From Ampelomyces quisqualis (Eukaryota > Ascomycota > Dothideomycetes > Pleosporales > Phaeosphaeriaceae), in NCBI GenBank assembly GCA_018398575.1, contig JAGTXZ010000020.1, forward strand, positions 62,001-126,000: a stretch of 64,000 bases of DNA. The letters are read 5' to 3'. Both the position numbers and the translations under genes were made by a program. The notes beneath the pieces were generated by a model, which saw nothing but the letters and a program-made list of their open reading frames with translations, was not told the origin of the DNA and searched no databases. Of the stretch, positions 13,401 to 22,728 are shown piece after piece (the first letter of the stretch is position 1; the number at the start of each line of letters is the position of its first letter).

Positions 13401-14500
13401 TAGGGCTAGAAGATTTTAGGCATTAAGGGCGACTTCCTAACGTTCTACTAGCTATGCCAAACAGACAACTTCTAATCGCTTATAGCTAACGTAACAACAA
13501 GATGCAAGATAGTACTATAACAAGAAGGGCTAAACAGCGCAAAAGCTAAGAGCGTATACATATTTAACTACGCCAAGATGCAGAGCATTGCAACATTCTT
13601 AATACTAGCCTAGCTTAAGGCTGCGCTGTTCAAAAGCAAAGGAAGTAAGAAAACTAAGCAGTTTATATTAACGCATATCTAATAGCACTTCTAGCAGCTA
13701 GACAAAGGAATGTTTGCTAACAACCTTAACTTGCTGCTTGCATATAGTGCAAAGTATAAGGCAATTAAGCTAGAGGCTAAGAGGACCTATGTTGAAACTA
13801 GACCTAATCCTAATTGGAGGGGCCTAGTAGATAATTAAACAGTACCACGCGACGTTTAGGCTAAAATCTTTATTAGCTTATACAAACTATGTGTGCAACT
13901 AGTGCTCTAGATAGGGCTTTAAAAAAAATTTAGCAAAGATGTAGTTCTTCTACTAAGGGGAGGAATGCTAAAGTCTAAAATAGACGCTATGTTAGCAAAA
14001 TAGAAAGACCTAGACTTAACATTTATTTTAGTAGCGTCAATAGTGTTTGCAGAAGCTATTACGCTAATTAAGGCAAATAAGGTTATAATTGCGGAGCCTT
14101 AAGACAAACAGGGCACCTAAGACTAATTTATGTTTAGGGTATATTAACTAGGCCAGCTAGCAGACGTATGCAAGGGTATTATTCTGTACAACCTAGAAAG
14201 CAATCTAGAAACAAAAGTTCTAAAGAAGTAGAACGTAAAGACATTGTTGCGCGGTAGTCTGCAAGGTGTAACAACAGAAGGAGGAGAGATTAAGTAGGAT
14301 TGTAACAAGAAAATCCTTATAAAGCTTAAGGGGCTGGTGTAAATCAGGTAAATTAAGCAGTAGAACTACAGAGTACAGTACACTACTGTACAAAGCTGTA
14401 GGATAAAAAACGCTTAAGTAGATACGTAGCCTAGTTCTAGGAGCACAAGAATGCAAAAAGTATTGCAAAAGAAGTATATACGTAGACGTAACGCAAAATT
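10440..14500 (+). pseudogene. SNF2-family helicase-like ATPase, RIP-mutated
   Basis: A frame of about 1,350 codons is open except for TAA/TAG at former Gln/Trp positions. Around 11,560-11,900 it has a charged linker rich in Lys, Glu and Gln. Helicase motifs follow in order. Motif I reads GIEKTRL at 12,180-12,200 (expected GxGKT). Motif II reads F-N-K-F-Y at about 12,923-12,937 (expected D-E-x-H). Motif III reads ALSGT at about 13,021-13,035. A C-terminal helicase domain runs from about 13,500 with RPNPNWRGLVDNQ near 13,810, LLRGGMLKSKIDAML at about 13,955-14,000, ITLIKANKVIIAEP near 14,060-14,095 and motif VI FRVYQLGQ at about 14,131-14,154. Such ATPases translocate on DNA and remodel chromatin or repair complexes. 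The lesions in motifs I and II remove ATPase activity. The N-terminal 350 codons are unrecognised. Its position between transposon remnants suggests mobile cargo (inference). Confidence 0.75.
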
Positions 14501-14899
14501 AATTTAAAGCGCAAGGATAGTGTAGATTTGCAGCAAAACCTAAACTAAGTAACAGCGCTATTAAAGGGATTGCCTTAGACTTAAACTATAGTTAGGCACA
14601 GTTAAGGATAGGCTGCTAACTAGCGACACAGTTGTGCAGATAGTACAAAGCTATGTTAAACACAAGAACTATAAACTATTTTGCAAAAGGGTTTTACAAA
14701 CTAGGCTACTAATAATAGTATACTAGGCATTGCTGTTGTTACTTAGCACAGCAGAGTATAGTTAAGAACTGTCTGGTAGCTAGCAGTACAGTTGTGTTAA
14801 CAGTGTCGCTAATGTCGCAGATGTCGCTAACGTTATGTTTTCCTAACGTAGCAATATAACGTTGTAGAGCTATTGCGTCTAGTTTAGGCTGCAAAGTTT
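14501..14899. other. Degenerate spacer with short TGTCGC repeats
   Basis: No protein is recognisable. Near 14,805-14,835 the hexamer TGTCGC occurs three times at 12-bp spacing, and CACAGTTGTG-like and TACAGTTGTG-like words recur near 14,630 and 14,785. Confidence 0.4.
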
Positions 14900-15760
14900 T
14901 TTCTGTACTAGGCGTTTTGTGTGTGTAATAGTGTAGTAATAGTATACTACTACTATAGTATAAGTTGTCTTTTAGCGTTGCAGCACATTTAATAAGTTCT
15001 CTGCAGGTAGTAAAGAACTTAGTATAGTTAGAGAAGGCTACTCTAATCTCTAGGCAGAGTTTGCTATATAAGTGTATTACTAAGTGTTTCTACTTATAAA
15101 GAAGATTTACCTAATTTTCTAAAGTAGATAGATAGGCTGCAAATTTGTTTACTGTTTAGCTGTTCTTTTAGAATGCCTTTTAATACTATATAGTAACTTA
15201 AAGCTCTCTATTTATAGAGCTTTTAATCTAATTAAGTAGAAAAGATATTATATTACGCTACACTAGCGTTTTACTGTTGTCTTTCTATTTCCTCTATATC
15301 TATATCTATTAAAACGTAGTTTATAGGTACTAGAAGGTAAAGGCAATCTTTTAGTTCTTAAGCTAAAAGGCTAAGAGATCTAATTAAAAAGTAATAGATA
15401 GCCTAGCCTTAAAGTCCTAATACTCTCTAATTCCCTTGCCTTTAAAGACAGGGATTTTCTTAATCTTTAGCCTGCGCTCTAGTAGCGCTAATAAGTTAAG
15501 TTAGAAGCGTTACGCTAGTAGAGACGTGTTGCGTCTAACTAGAGGAGTTAGTAGATCTAGTTTATTTAGAGCGCCTAAGAGCTGTTTAAGAGGAAAGAAA
15601 GGCTGTTTACTTACTAATAATTACTCCTATTAGCGTACTTTCTTCTTTAGAGTCTAAATCTTAGCTTACTTCTTAAGCTCTTAGCGCTAGCGCTTTAGCT
15701 GCGCTAAGCGTTTGCCTAGGCTAAGTATTAATTTCTTATTAGAGGTGTTTTCCCTTAATA
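14900..15760 (-). pseudogene. Retrotransposon gag remnant
   Basis: The minus strand from about 15,640 downward reads NKLDLLTPLVRRNTSLLA, then FKGKGIREYQDFKARLSITF and LKNQKIAF in one frame with only Gln/Trp-type stops. The pattern 'F-x-G-K-G-I-R-E-Y-x-x-F-x-A-R-L' followed by a conserved helix is typical of the Gag proteins of fungal LTR retrotransposons. No pol lies downstream on this strand, because the adjacent sequence (below 14,500) is the opposite-strand SNF2-like frame. It is therefore an orphan fragment or part of an element broken by other insertions. Family level (Gypsy or Copia) is undecided. Confidence 0.6.
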
Positions 15761-17580
15761 GGTTAGCTAGTAGGCTTAGAGGCAGATCTTAATCTATTAT
15801 TATTAGGTAACTAGGCTGCTATTCTTTTGCAAGGTAAAGGAATTAAAACTATAAGAGGTTTGTATAGCAGCAAAGTTACAAGATAACAATAGTAGTACAG
15901 GTAGAAGTAAGTTAATTTCTATTTTACTACTTTAGTGTAAAACTACTCTTTTGTAGATATAACTAGACGCGTATCTTTATAACTAGAATACACTAGGTCT
16001 ACGCTAGTATAGCGCTGTTAAGACGCTAGAGTAGCTATACGTGTTCTACGCGTAAGAACGCTAGGGTAGCGTTATTGTAGCGCAGGCGCATTGCCGCGCA
16101 ACTAACAGCTCTACGCTATAGCATTCTTACAATATTCTTATTAAGATACTATTAGCAAAGAATAACCTGCGCTATTTTAAATACCTTTCTAATTGCGTTA
16201 ATATACGCGTTATTATTGTTAGTAATCTATAGCAGTATATCTATACTCTCTAATACAAAAAGCTACTTAAGGTAGTTTAGAACTTATATAAACGCTACCT
16301 TATCCTTATACTGCATTAATATAATATTAAGGTAGATTATATAATTATTACTATTTAAGCTAACTAAATTTAATAGTAGTAGCTTATATTTATTTGTTTT
16401 AAAGGTGCAGTTAAGTAAGATAATATTATAGCTTTATTTAAATTGCTTAAGGCACGTAGAGGCAATAAAAGTAAAGAAAGTAATATAGTTTTAATAATCT
16501 GTTTAATACCTATAATACAAAAATAAGTAAAACTATATATATTACGCAGTGTAGCTTAAAATTAAGCTAATTAGAGGCTATAACAGTGCGCACAGACGTA
16601 GAATAGTCTGCATAGACACAAAACAATTATAAGATTATTATAGTATTAAGAAAATACACAGAAATACTTACTTGTACTAGTACTTTTTTAACTTTAATTT
16701 CTCTATTAATACCTCTATCTTAGTGCGTGTACTAAGCTTATAACGCTACTATAATCTATACTTATTTATAATATCTTGTTAGGTAAATCTAGTATTAAGA
16801 AATACCTTTTTAGTAAGCAACAGCGCTTGCTTTGCACTACACGCTTATAGCTATATCTTTTGCAACCTTTCTTATATCTTAGCAGTATAGGTTACTTAAC
16901 AATAGTAAGTAATTACTATTACGTTTGCCTTAAAAGTATAATTATAAGTAATACTTACCTTATCTTTACACTATTTAACTCTCTATTAACTCTTAAGATT
17001 AGAGTAGTCTTCTACTACTAAGTAAAACCTTATTAGGCAACTAATACGCTATGTATCTGCACCTAGCTACTTACGCACTATACTAGACTTGCTGCAAAGA
17101 TATAGTTTACTCTATCTGCTACAAACTATAAGCAACTAGTATTAATAACTATACGCCTACTTCTACTTTGTATACGCAACTCTATACTTTTTTACTTAGC
17201 TAGTTACGCTAATTACAGCCTTGTTAAAGCTATTATACATACGCTTAAGTAGTAGTAGGTAATTGCAATTAGTAATTATAGCGTTCTAGAGACAAGACTT
17301 ATTAAGGTTGCTAACGTTGTTATAGAGCTTACTATGCTCTTAGCAGCGTAGCATATAATTGCAAGCGCGTCCCTAAACGCGCTAGTTAACAGGCCTAGTA
17401 TTATTGCTATTATTGCTATCTATAAGGTTCTTAGGCACCTAATTCTTATTATCTTTAGATAACTTCTTATTAGGCTGCTAGCTTTAATTAACGTCTGAAT
17501 CCTTGCTAGCGTATAGTAACAGCATCCGCAATAGATTATACAAAACTCTACCTTTAGCTAGCAGCAGCAATAACAAGAGC
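15761..17580. other. AT-rich degenerate repeat sequence, unassigned
   Basis: A plus-strand frame can be followed with Gln/Trp-type stops over much of this stretch, but it is Leu-rich with no recognisable motif and may simply be the shadow of minus-strand sequence belonging to the gag-bearing element. I cannot support a function. Confidence 0.35.
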
Positions 17581-17665
17581 AGCCGCAATAGAGATTGTAA
17601 TAATAGCCACAATAGAGATCGCAATAATAGCTGCAATAGAGATCGCAATAGCAATAATATTAAAA
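17581..17665. repeat. 24-bp minisatellite, about 3.5 units
   Basis: Units of the type AGCYGCAATAGAGATYGYAA begin at 17,581, 17,605 and 17,629. The period is 24 bp, so on the plus strand it encodes an Asn/Arg-rich octapeptide repeat. It lies at the right edge of the AT-rich block. Confidence 0.75.
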
Positions 17666-17839
17666 CAGTTAGAAACAATATAGCAAATTTAGTGTAGAGC
17701 TACCTATTAAGAATAGCAATAGGAGACAGGCAAATTTAGCAACACACGCAACACCTACAACACTACGTTTTAATACTAGATAACATCTATCTAGTTACAG
17801 TACAATGTGCAAAAACTCTGCAATTATTGCCTAGCACCT

Positions 17840-17870
17840 ATATTACTATAGCGCGCGATGGTGCGGCACC
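17840..17870. other. Boundary between AT-rich block and gene island
   Basis: Base composition and mutation signature switch within a few tens of bases, near GCGCGCGATGGTGCGGC. Words absent to the left (TCA, CCA, TGA) reappear at once to the right. Just after it CTTATGGGGGTG occurs twice (about 17,898 and 17,919). No gene is seen from here to 18,341. Confidence 0.6.
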
Positions 17871-18341
17871 TACATGAGCACTATAGCCCAATCGGGCTTA
17901 TGGGGGTGTGGGATACTTCTTATGGGGGTGCGGCGTAACGTCTCCCGTCCGCGCCTAGACATGTCCACGACTTCAGCCCAACTCAGGAACATCGGAAAAC
18001 TGGAATTATGGAAGACAACGCATCTCGATGCCATACCCTTTTGTGCACAAGGGCCGACACTGTTACCGAAGCTTCTCAGGGGTCTGCCACCTCCTCATGC
18101 AACCCTCGCAGCGCCCTCCAACACCCTCTTTTGCCTATGACTGCATTACTCACAAGCTTCAGCAGTACCAAACTACGCCGTCTTCCATCCCTTCGACACA
18201 GCGATGTTGAGAGGCAAAATGATGACGAGTCTTGGCCATCTTAGAAAACCAGCCGGTCGTGACGCATCCAAATCAGCTCGAAGTCTGGACTCGATGCACA
18301 CAGAAGCCTCTGCCTTCGTGACACCATGGAGACCCTCATCA

Positions 18342-19274
18342 CTACCTCCTTGGCACACCCTCTAGAGATCCGTTACCCCACGCCGGCAACTCCGTATGAT
18401 GTGGTCCCCCGAGCTCCACCGGTGCGCTCTCAGCATACAACTCGACTGGAGGCGCCTCCTGATGTATATGCACCGTGCTTCGGTGTTTTTCCTCTTGCCC
18501 AGACAGTGGCACGTTGGCAACACCCACATTCTCTGCTTCCCTTCTCTTCTTCAATCTCCAGGCAAGCCACGCGATAACGCCGAGCAGTATCACCACAACC
18601 GCCGCAGCAACTCCTATACCAGCCTGTGCGCCTGTACTAAGTCCAGAACTCGATCCAGAAGAAGTACTTGCGCTCGTCGAAGATGTCGGTCCAGCGGAGG
18701 AACCCGATACCGTAATGACAGCGGTGTTGCTTGGAGTCGCCATCACCGAAGACGCAGAAGTCGAAGCCGCTGGACCAATCGTCGCTGCCAAAGCGAAGAT
18801 GCTCGATGAAATGCTACAGCAGCTCTTCTCCCCACAGCACCATTGATTGTCCCCGCAATTCCTCACCGGCGCATTGTCATTCTGCCACTAAGTTCTCCAT
18901 CAGCCTTTCGTCCCTCTCTACTCAAACTGCGCGTATACACCTTCCGTCTCTACTCACACTGCACGTAAACAACTCACCAGTCCAAAATTACACACACTCT
19001 TCAGGCAATACTCGCTCTGCCACGTGGGATCTGTACACCCTTGTCTCCACCACAGTTTCGCGCCCTTGTTCGTTCCATCATACGGCTCGAAGTTCTGGCA
19101 CAGCCCGTTGGCCTCGCACACGTCGTCCGCAACCTGCGCGTGTCCGACAGCCTGGTGCGCGGTACCGCAGCAGGGAGCGTCGCGAGTGACATTGTTCGCG
19201 CAGGGTTGGTATGCACGGTCGGTGATTCGCGTGCCGTTGCGTGTATAGCACTGGCGTTGGTCGGTGCTGGCCAT
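18342..19274 (-). CDS. Cys-rich single-pass membrane protein (two exons)
   Basis: Exons 19,274-18,978 and 18,881-18,342 encode 278 residues. The 96-bp intron begins GTGAGT and ends GGCAG, and splicing is in phase 0. I chose the ATG at 19,274 (context ACAATGG) over one two codons upstream. Residues 1 to about 115 form a Cys-rich ectodomain including QRQCYTRNG, DAPCCGTAHQ, VCEANGLCQ, CTDPTWQSEYC and QWCCGEKSCC. A Ser/Thr/Ala-rich linker follows (about 115-165), then one membrane segment GIGVAAAVVVILLGVIAWLAW, a basic stop-transfer RLKKRREAE and a cytoplasmic tail of about 55 residues. This layout is common among fungal cell-surface proteins of sensor type, but no ligand is known to me. A classical signal peptide is not visible; an upstream exon could supply one. 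The gene stands alone beside the repeat block. Confidence 0.75.
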
Positions 19275-20234
19275 TGTCATCTATGGTTGCAGCGAGGTGA
19301 GGGAGTCGTTGGGCTGACAGTGAAGTTCTCGAGGCGCGATGAGGGCAGCGAAGGGACTCGTCTTGAACTGGTGTGCCGCACGGATCCAACGACATCTTGG
19401 CCCCCACGTGCAGGGGTGTTGGGAAGGCGAAAGTCTTTGTCAAATTGGGGGCTGCCAAGGGAGAATCGCCTGAACGTTCAGGTCGGGCTTCTGCGAGATT
19501 GGTGGGCGGTGTCGAGTGGCTTGTACAGTGTATTGGAAATAGACCAATCAATCATCTCACAGAGGGAGTATCCCTGCGAGCGATAACCCCAGGACAGGGC
19601 GCTTAGGAATCTGACCTCGTACTCGATGTTCTTTTTCGCGACGACGGTTGCCAATGCATCGACTCTCTTCCCTGATGTCCTGGAACTGGAGGCAAGTCAG
19701 AGAAGCTGCCAGAAAGCAGTAATAACACACGTCGACGGCTCCAACAGAGCATGCTTACAGAGGTTGATACAGCGCACTCAAGACAGGAAGCTTTCATACA
19801 ATAGGATTATGCTACCCGCAAGTGCGAAATACAAACACCATAGACCCTTGGCCTAGTCATTTCCTCTAGTTCCAGCCCGCTGTATGCTACATCGGGAGCC
19901 GCAAACGATTGCCCATGAACATGCGCCAGGTGCTACCGAAGAAACGGCGAAGAGGAAGACTTGGGGCAGAATAGGCGTGATGGGAGAGGGTCGAGGCATC
20001 ATGGTCAAGGTCGCATCTTCTAGAAACCACCGGGGAAGGCGATGCTGGTGGACAAGTCTAGTGAACGAACGCGTTGTGATCGTGCACCTCCAAAGAGACT
20101 GTCGAAAGTGGGTCGAGTCCAACTTAGTGTTATGTTTGTCAGAGCTTGCCTAAGTTGTTGTCGTAAACCTTCTTCGCGGCTACTTTAGGCTCTTTCCATA
20201 GTGTCTGCGTGTTTTCAGAGAGGGTTTGAGCGCC
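19275..20234. other. Intergenic region, no supported gene
   Basis: Frames up to 180 codons exist here, but they overlap the first exon of the neighbouring membrane-protein gene out of frame or lack any protein-like composition. The region probably holds the 5' leader and promoter of that gene and the 3' region of the gene at 20,235. Confidence 0.4.
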
Positions 20235-20852
20235 CTAGGTCCTTCGCACCATCTGCAGGTTTGGGAGGTTTGCTCGAGCAGACACCTCCGCGGCAGCACC
20301 CCAGGAAGCCGGAATCTCCAGTGCGACGAGATTGGGGCAGAGAGTAGGCAGGATTGAGCTGATGAGGGTGCCCCAGTGCCACTCCGGGGGTAACACCTCG
20401 CTGCCTTGCAGTATGCCGTCGACCATTTCCAGCCCTTCGTCCTCGCATTCCTCGATGAACGTCTCTCCGACGTTCTGTACCGGCAAGGCGAAATGTCCCG
20501 GGGCCAGCGGCACGTCTCCGAATGCGAGGAGGAACTCCCAGAAGCCGCTCTCGCCAGGGTCGTCGAAGGGGGAGGAGAGATTGACGGACGCGACATGCGG
20601 AGCGAAATGCGGTACCACGATCAAAGCGCCAAGGAAGATGAACAGTTGGCGCCTTGCTGTGGCCCTGTACGAGCGGAAGACAACGCTGCCAATCTCGCCA
20701 GCGTAGTACGGGAAGCTCATGGCGAATTCTGCCGCGGATTGAAGGTCGTCGTGGAGGTAGCGGAAGATCTCGCGGCGGGTCGTCTGGTCAAGCTGCGAGA
20801 AGTTGTCCTGGAAGCAGACGCCGGCCATGGGATCGGTTGCAAGGTATGACAT
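20235..20852 (-). CDS. Short F-box-like hypothetical protein
   Basis: A single exon encodes 205 residues starting at an ATG (20,852). Near the N-terminus, QLDQTTRREIFRYL looks like a weak F-box-type helix (usually L-P-x-E-I/L-...-I-x-x-Y-L). The rest has evenly spaced Leu- and Pro-rich stretches such as LISSILPTLCPNLVALEIP and ANLPNLQMV, reminiscent of the leucine-rich part that follows an F-box. It is much shorter than usual F-box/LRR proteins and stops abruptly after QMVRRT, so it may be truncated or end in an exon I could not place. It would act, if functional, as a substrate adaptor of SCF ubiquitin ligases (inference). Another F-box/LRR-like gene lies 2 kb away on the other strand. Confidence 0.55.
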   Translation of the reverse strand: MSYLATDPMAGVCFQDNFSQLDQTTRREIFRYLHDDLQSAAEFAMSFPYYAGEIGSVVFRSYRATARRQLFIFLGALIVVPHFAPHVASVNLSSPFDDPGESGFWEFLLAFGDVPLAPGHFALPVQNVGETFIEECEDEGLEMVDGILQGSEVLPPEWHWGTLISSILPTLCPNLVALEIPASWGAAAEVSARANLPNLQMVRRT

Positions 20853-20889
20853 TGTTTCTATAGATGGTATGAAGTAAGAAAGAATTTGT

Positions 20890-20935
20890 GAGGTTGAGGT
20901 TGAGGTTAAGGTTGGGGTTTGGGGTGGTGGTTGTC
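20890..20935. repeat. GAGGTT-type simple repeat
   Basis: GAGGTTGAGGTTGAGGTTAA followed by GGTTGGGGTTTGG lies about 40 bp upstream of the start codon at 20,852. It is hexamer-like with drift and resembles degenerate telomere-type repeats, but is too short and impure to call telomeric. A TATATATA run follows near 20,970. Confidence 0.6.
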
Positions 20936-21362
20936 AAGGGTTGCGAGGAAGAGGAAGAAAAGACTGCGGACTATATATATGCAGAGAGAAAACTTGCTCA
21001 AAGTGAAGGTGAATTCAACAGCAGCGCACTATACTCACCGTCTCTGCGTGTTACTGGACAGCTTTGTGACTACAGTACTTCTCATTGCGAGGATTTGAAC
21101 CTCACGCACGCCACTTTGTTGCCAGATGTGGGCGTGAAGCTGCTCATGTACTCATGAGCGGGCGTCTGCTGATGATTGTTGACATGGTAGCAAACCAACA
21201 CACTTGTGGCCTGTGATCTGTACGAATACAGAGAACGTGTTGGTTTTGCACAGACTTGGGGAAACGGACGATATTTAAACGAAGCAAAGGATGTCGATGA
21301 GATTGGAATGTTCACACCAGACTCCATGAATGACGGTCAAGTCACGTCCGCCGGACCCGAGT
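20936..21362. other. Intergenic region between two minus-strand genes
   Basis: It contains CTATATATATGC near 20,970, a possible TATA element for the gene at 20,235-20,852, and the 3' side of the NAD(P)-binding protein gene. No further gene is supported. A GGTTCAAATCC word near 21,095 (minus strand) was examined as a tRNA B-box and rejected. Confidence 0.4.
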
Positions 21363-22142
21363 TCACAAACCTGCCATACGCCTCATACCCGCGTTGGTCA
21401 ATACCGTGCCCTCCATCTGTACACCACTCCCCCGCAGCGGCTCGCCCTTGGACATAGCTAGCTCCGTCATTATCTTGCCCATAGGCTGTGTTGGCGTGAT
21501 CAAGCCCTTGTACACCACGTTCAAAGGCGGTACCAGCACCCTCTTGTAGAACGCCTGTTGGGGTATGAATGGGTGGATCTCTGGCTGGCCTAGCCAATCG
21601 ACACCACCAGGTCGCACGTTGTAGACATTAAACATGGAGTTCTGCTGGGCGAAATCGAAGAGTGAGGCCTCGGTCTGGCCTTTGACGCGTGCGAAATGGG
21701 AGGTGAACATGCCAGGCGCTTGTGTGGCGCCTTCCGCGGAGACATAGACAAACGTAAAGGGCGATTCAGGGTGGAGGGTCGAGAAGGCTTTGGCGGCGGC
21801 GAGGGGGTAGTCGTGGGTGATTTCCAGATATTCTCTGTGTCTCTGGTTAGCCATCAACGACCGCAGCAATCAAGAAGAAGCAGTGTACTCCTTGCTCACG
21901 GCGTTTTGCGAGACACCCTGGGCCCACACGCAGCCTTGCGCGCCCCGCAGCTCGTCCAACAGTGCCTTTTCGTACTTCCTGTAGTCGTTGTGGATAATGA
22001 CCTTGGCCTTGTCGTGGCCTTCTGCCATCTTGACTGGCCGTCTGCTGAGAATTGAGATTCGACTGATGCTCTCCTGAGCGAGCATGTTATGCAGCACCGA
22101 GGCGCCTACAAGACCCGTCGCGCCTGTGAGAATGAGATGCAT
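21363..22142 (-). CDS. Rossmann-fold NAD(P)-binding protein (two exons)
   Basis: Exons 22,142-21,889 and 21,834-21,363 encode 241 residues. The 54-bp intron begins GTACAC and ends ACACAG, and splicing restores VSKEEYLEITHDYPLAAAKA. The start is the ATG giving MHLILTGATGLVGASVL, which places the dinucleotide-binding motif (T-G-A-T-G-L-V-G) at residues 6-13, right at the N-terminus as usual for this fold. SRRPV follows the second strand. The segment VYVSAEGATQ and the YNVRPGGVDW stretch match atypical short-chain dehydrogenase/NmrA-like proteins. A classical YxxxK pair is not obvious, so it may bind rather than turn over substrate. The substrate is unknown. It is transcribed divergently from the F-box/LRR-like gene at 22,729, 586 bp away. 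Confidence 0.85.
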
Positions 22143-22728
22143 CGTCGTTTTTACATATATCAATCAGGTGTAAGCGCAGAGATCAGATAATCAAAGGATC
22201 AAAGCCGCAGAGCTACGGTACATGTTTACAAAGTAAGAGCGCGTCAGGTCGCAGCCTTGCTACCGTGCATGACCCGCCCGAACAGTCCTGGTGGTAACAG
22301 TGGAAACACGGTCGGCCGCCGCTGGCTTCGGGTGGGGAAAGCGGCCGATGTGCGCCGTGGCGCCCTGCATCAGATGTATCCGTAACACGAACCACCTACT
22401 TCGCCTGCAGGCTATCAACACCATCCACTTGCACAGTATTGGCAAGGAATTCTTTGGGTGAATGGAATGCCTCCTAGCAGACCGTCTCTGATAGGCTGCG
22501 GGTCTTTGGCTGCCCCTAACGATGAATCCGCGGCGGGACACAACATCCTGGTCCGCCTACGTAGGGCGTCAGAACATGGCAAAAAATCAAGCTGGCGACG
22601 ATTTTGGTCCCCTGGTAGGAAAGGCAACTGTGTAATCTTCTCATTGATACCCACTTCTCTCCACAGTCGCGCTCTCTCCGCTGTGGTCCTTTCCCGTCGT
22701 CCTTTTCTTTCTTGTCTCGCACAGCAGG
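22143..22728. promoter_or_regulatory. Shared upstream region of two divergent genes
   Basis: This 586-bp stretch separates the start codons of the minus-strand NAD(P)-binding gene and the plus-strand F-box/LRR-like gene, so it must hold both promoters. A pyrimidine-rich tract (CCTTTTCTTTCTTGTCTCGC) lies just before the plus-strand ATG, as is common before fungal starts. No specific operator was recognised. Confidence 0.5.

Noticed and set aside
19041..19586. 181-codon plus-strand frame
   Set aside because: It overlaps the well-supported Cys-rich exon on the other strand and has no recognisable features.
20890..20935. Internal telomere repeat
   Set aside because: The GAGGTT/GGGGTT run is too short and irregular, and it lies in a gene's upstream region in the middle of a gene island.
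21082..21150. tRNA-like T-arm (GGTTCAAATCC, minus strand)
   Set aside because: The T-stem pairs, but the acceptor stem has mismatches and no normal D-arm or anticodon arm can be folded from the upstream bases.
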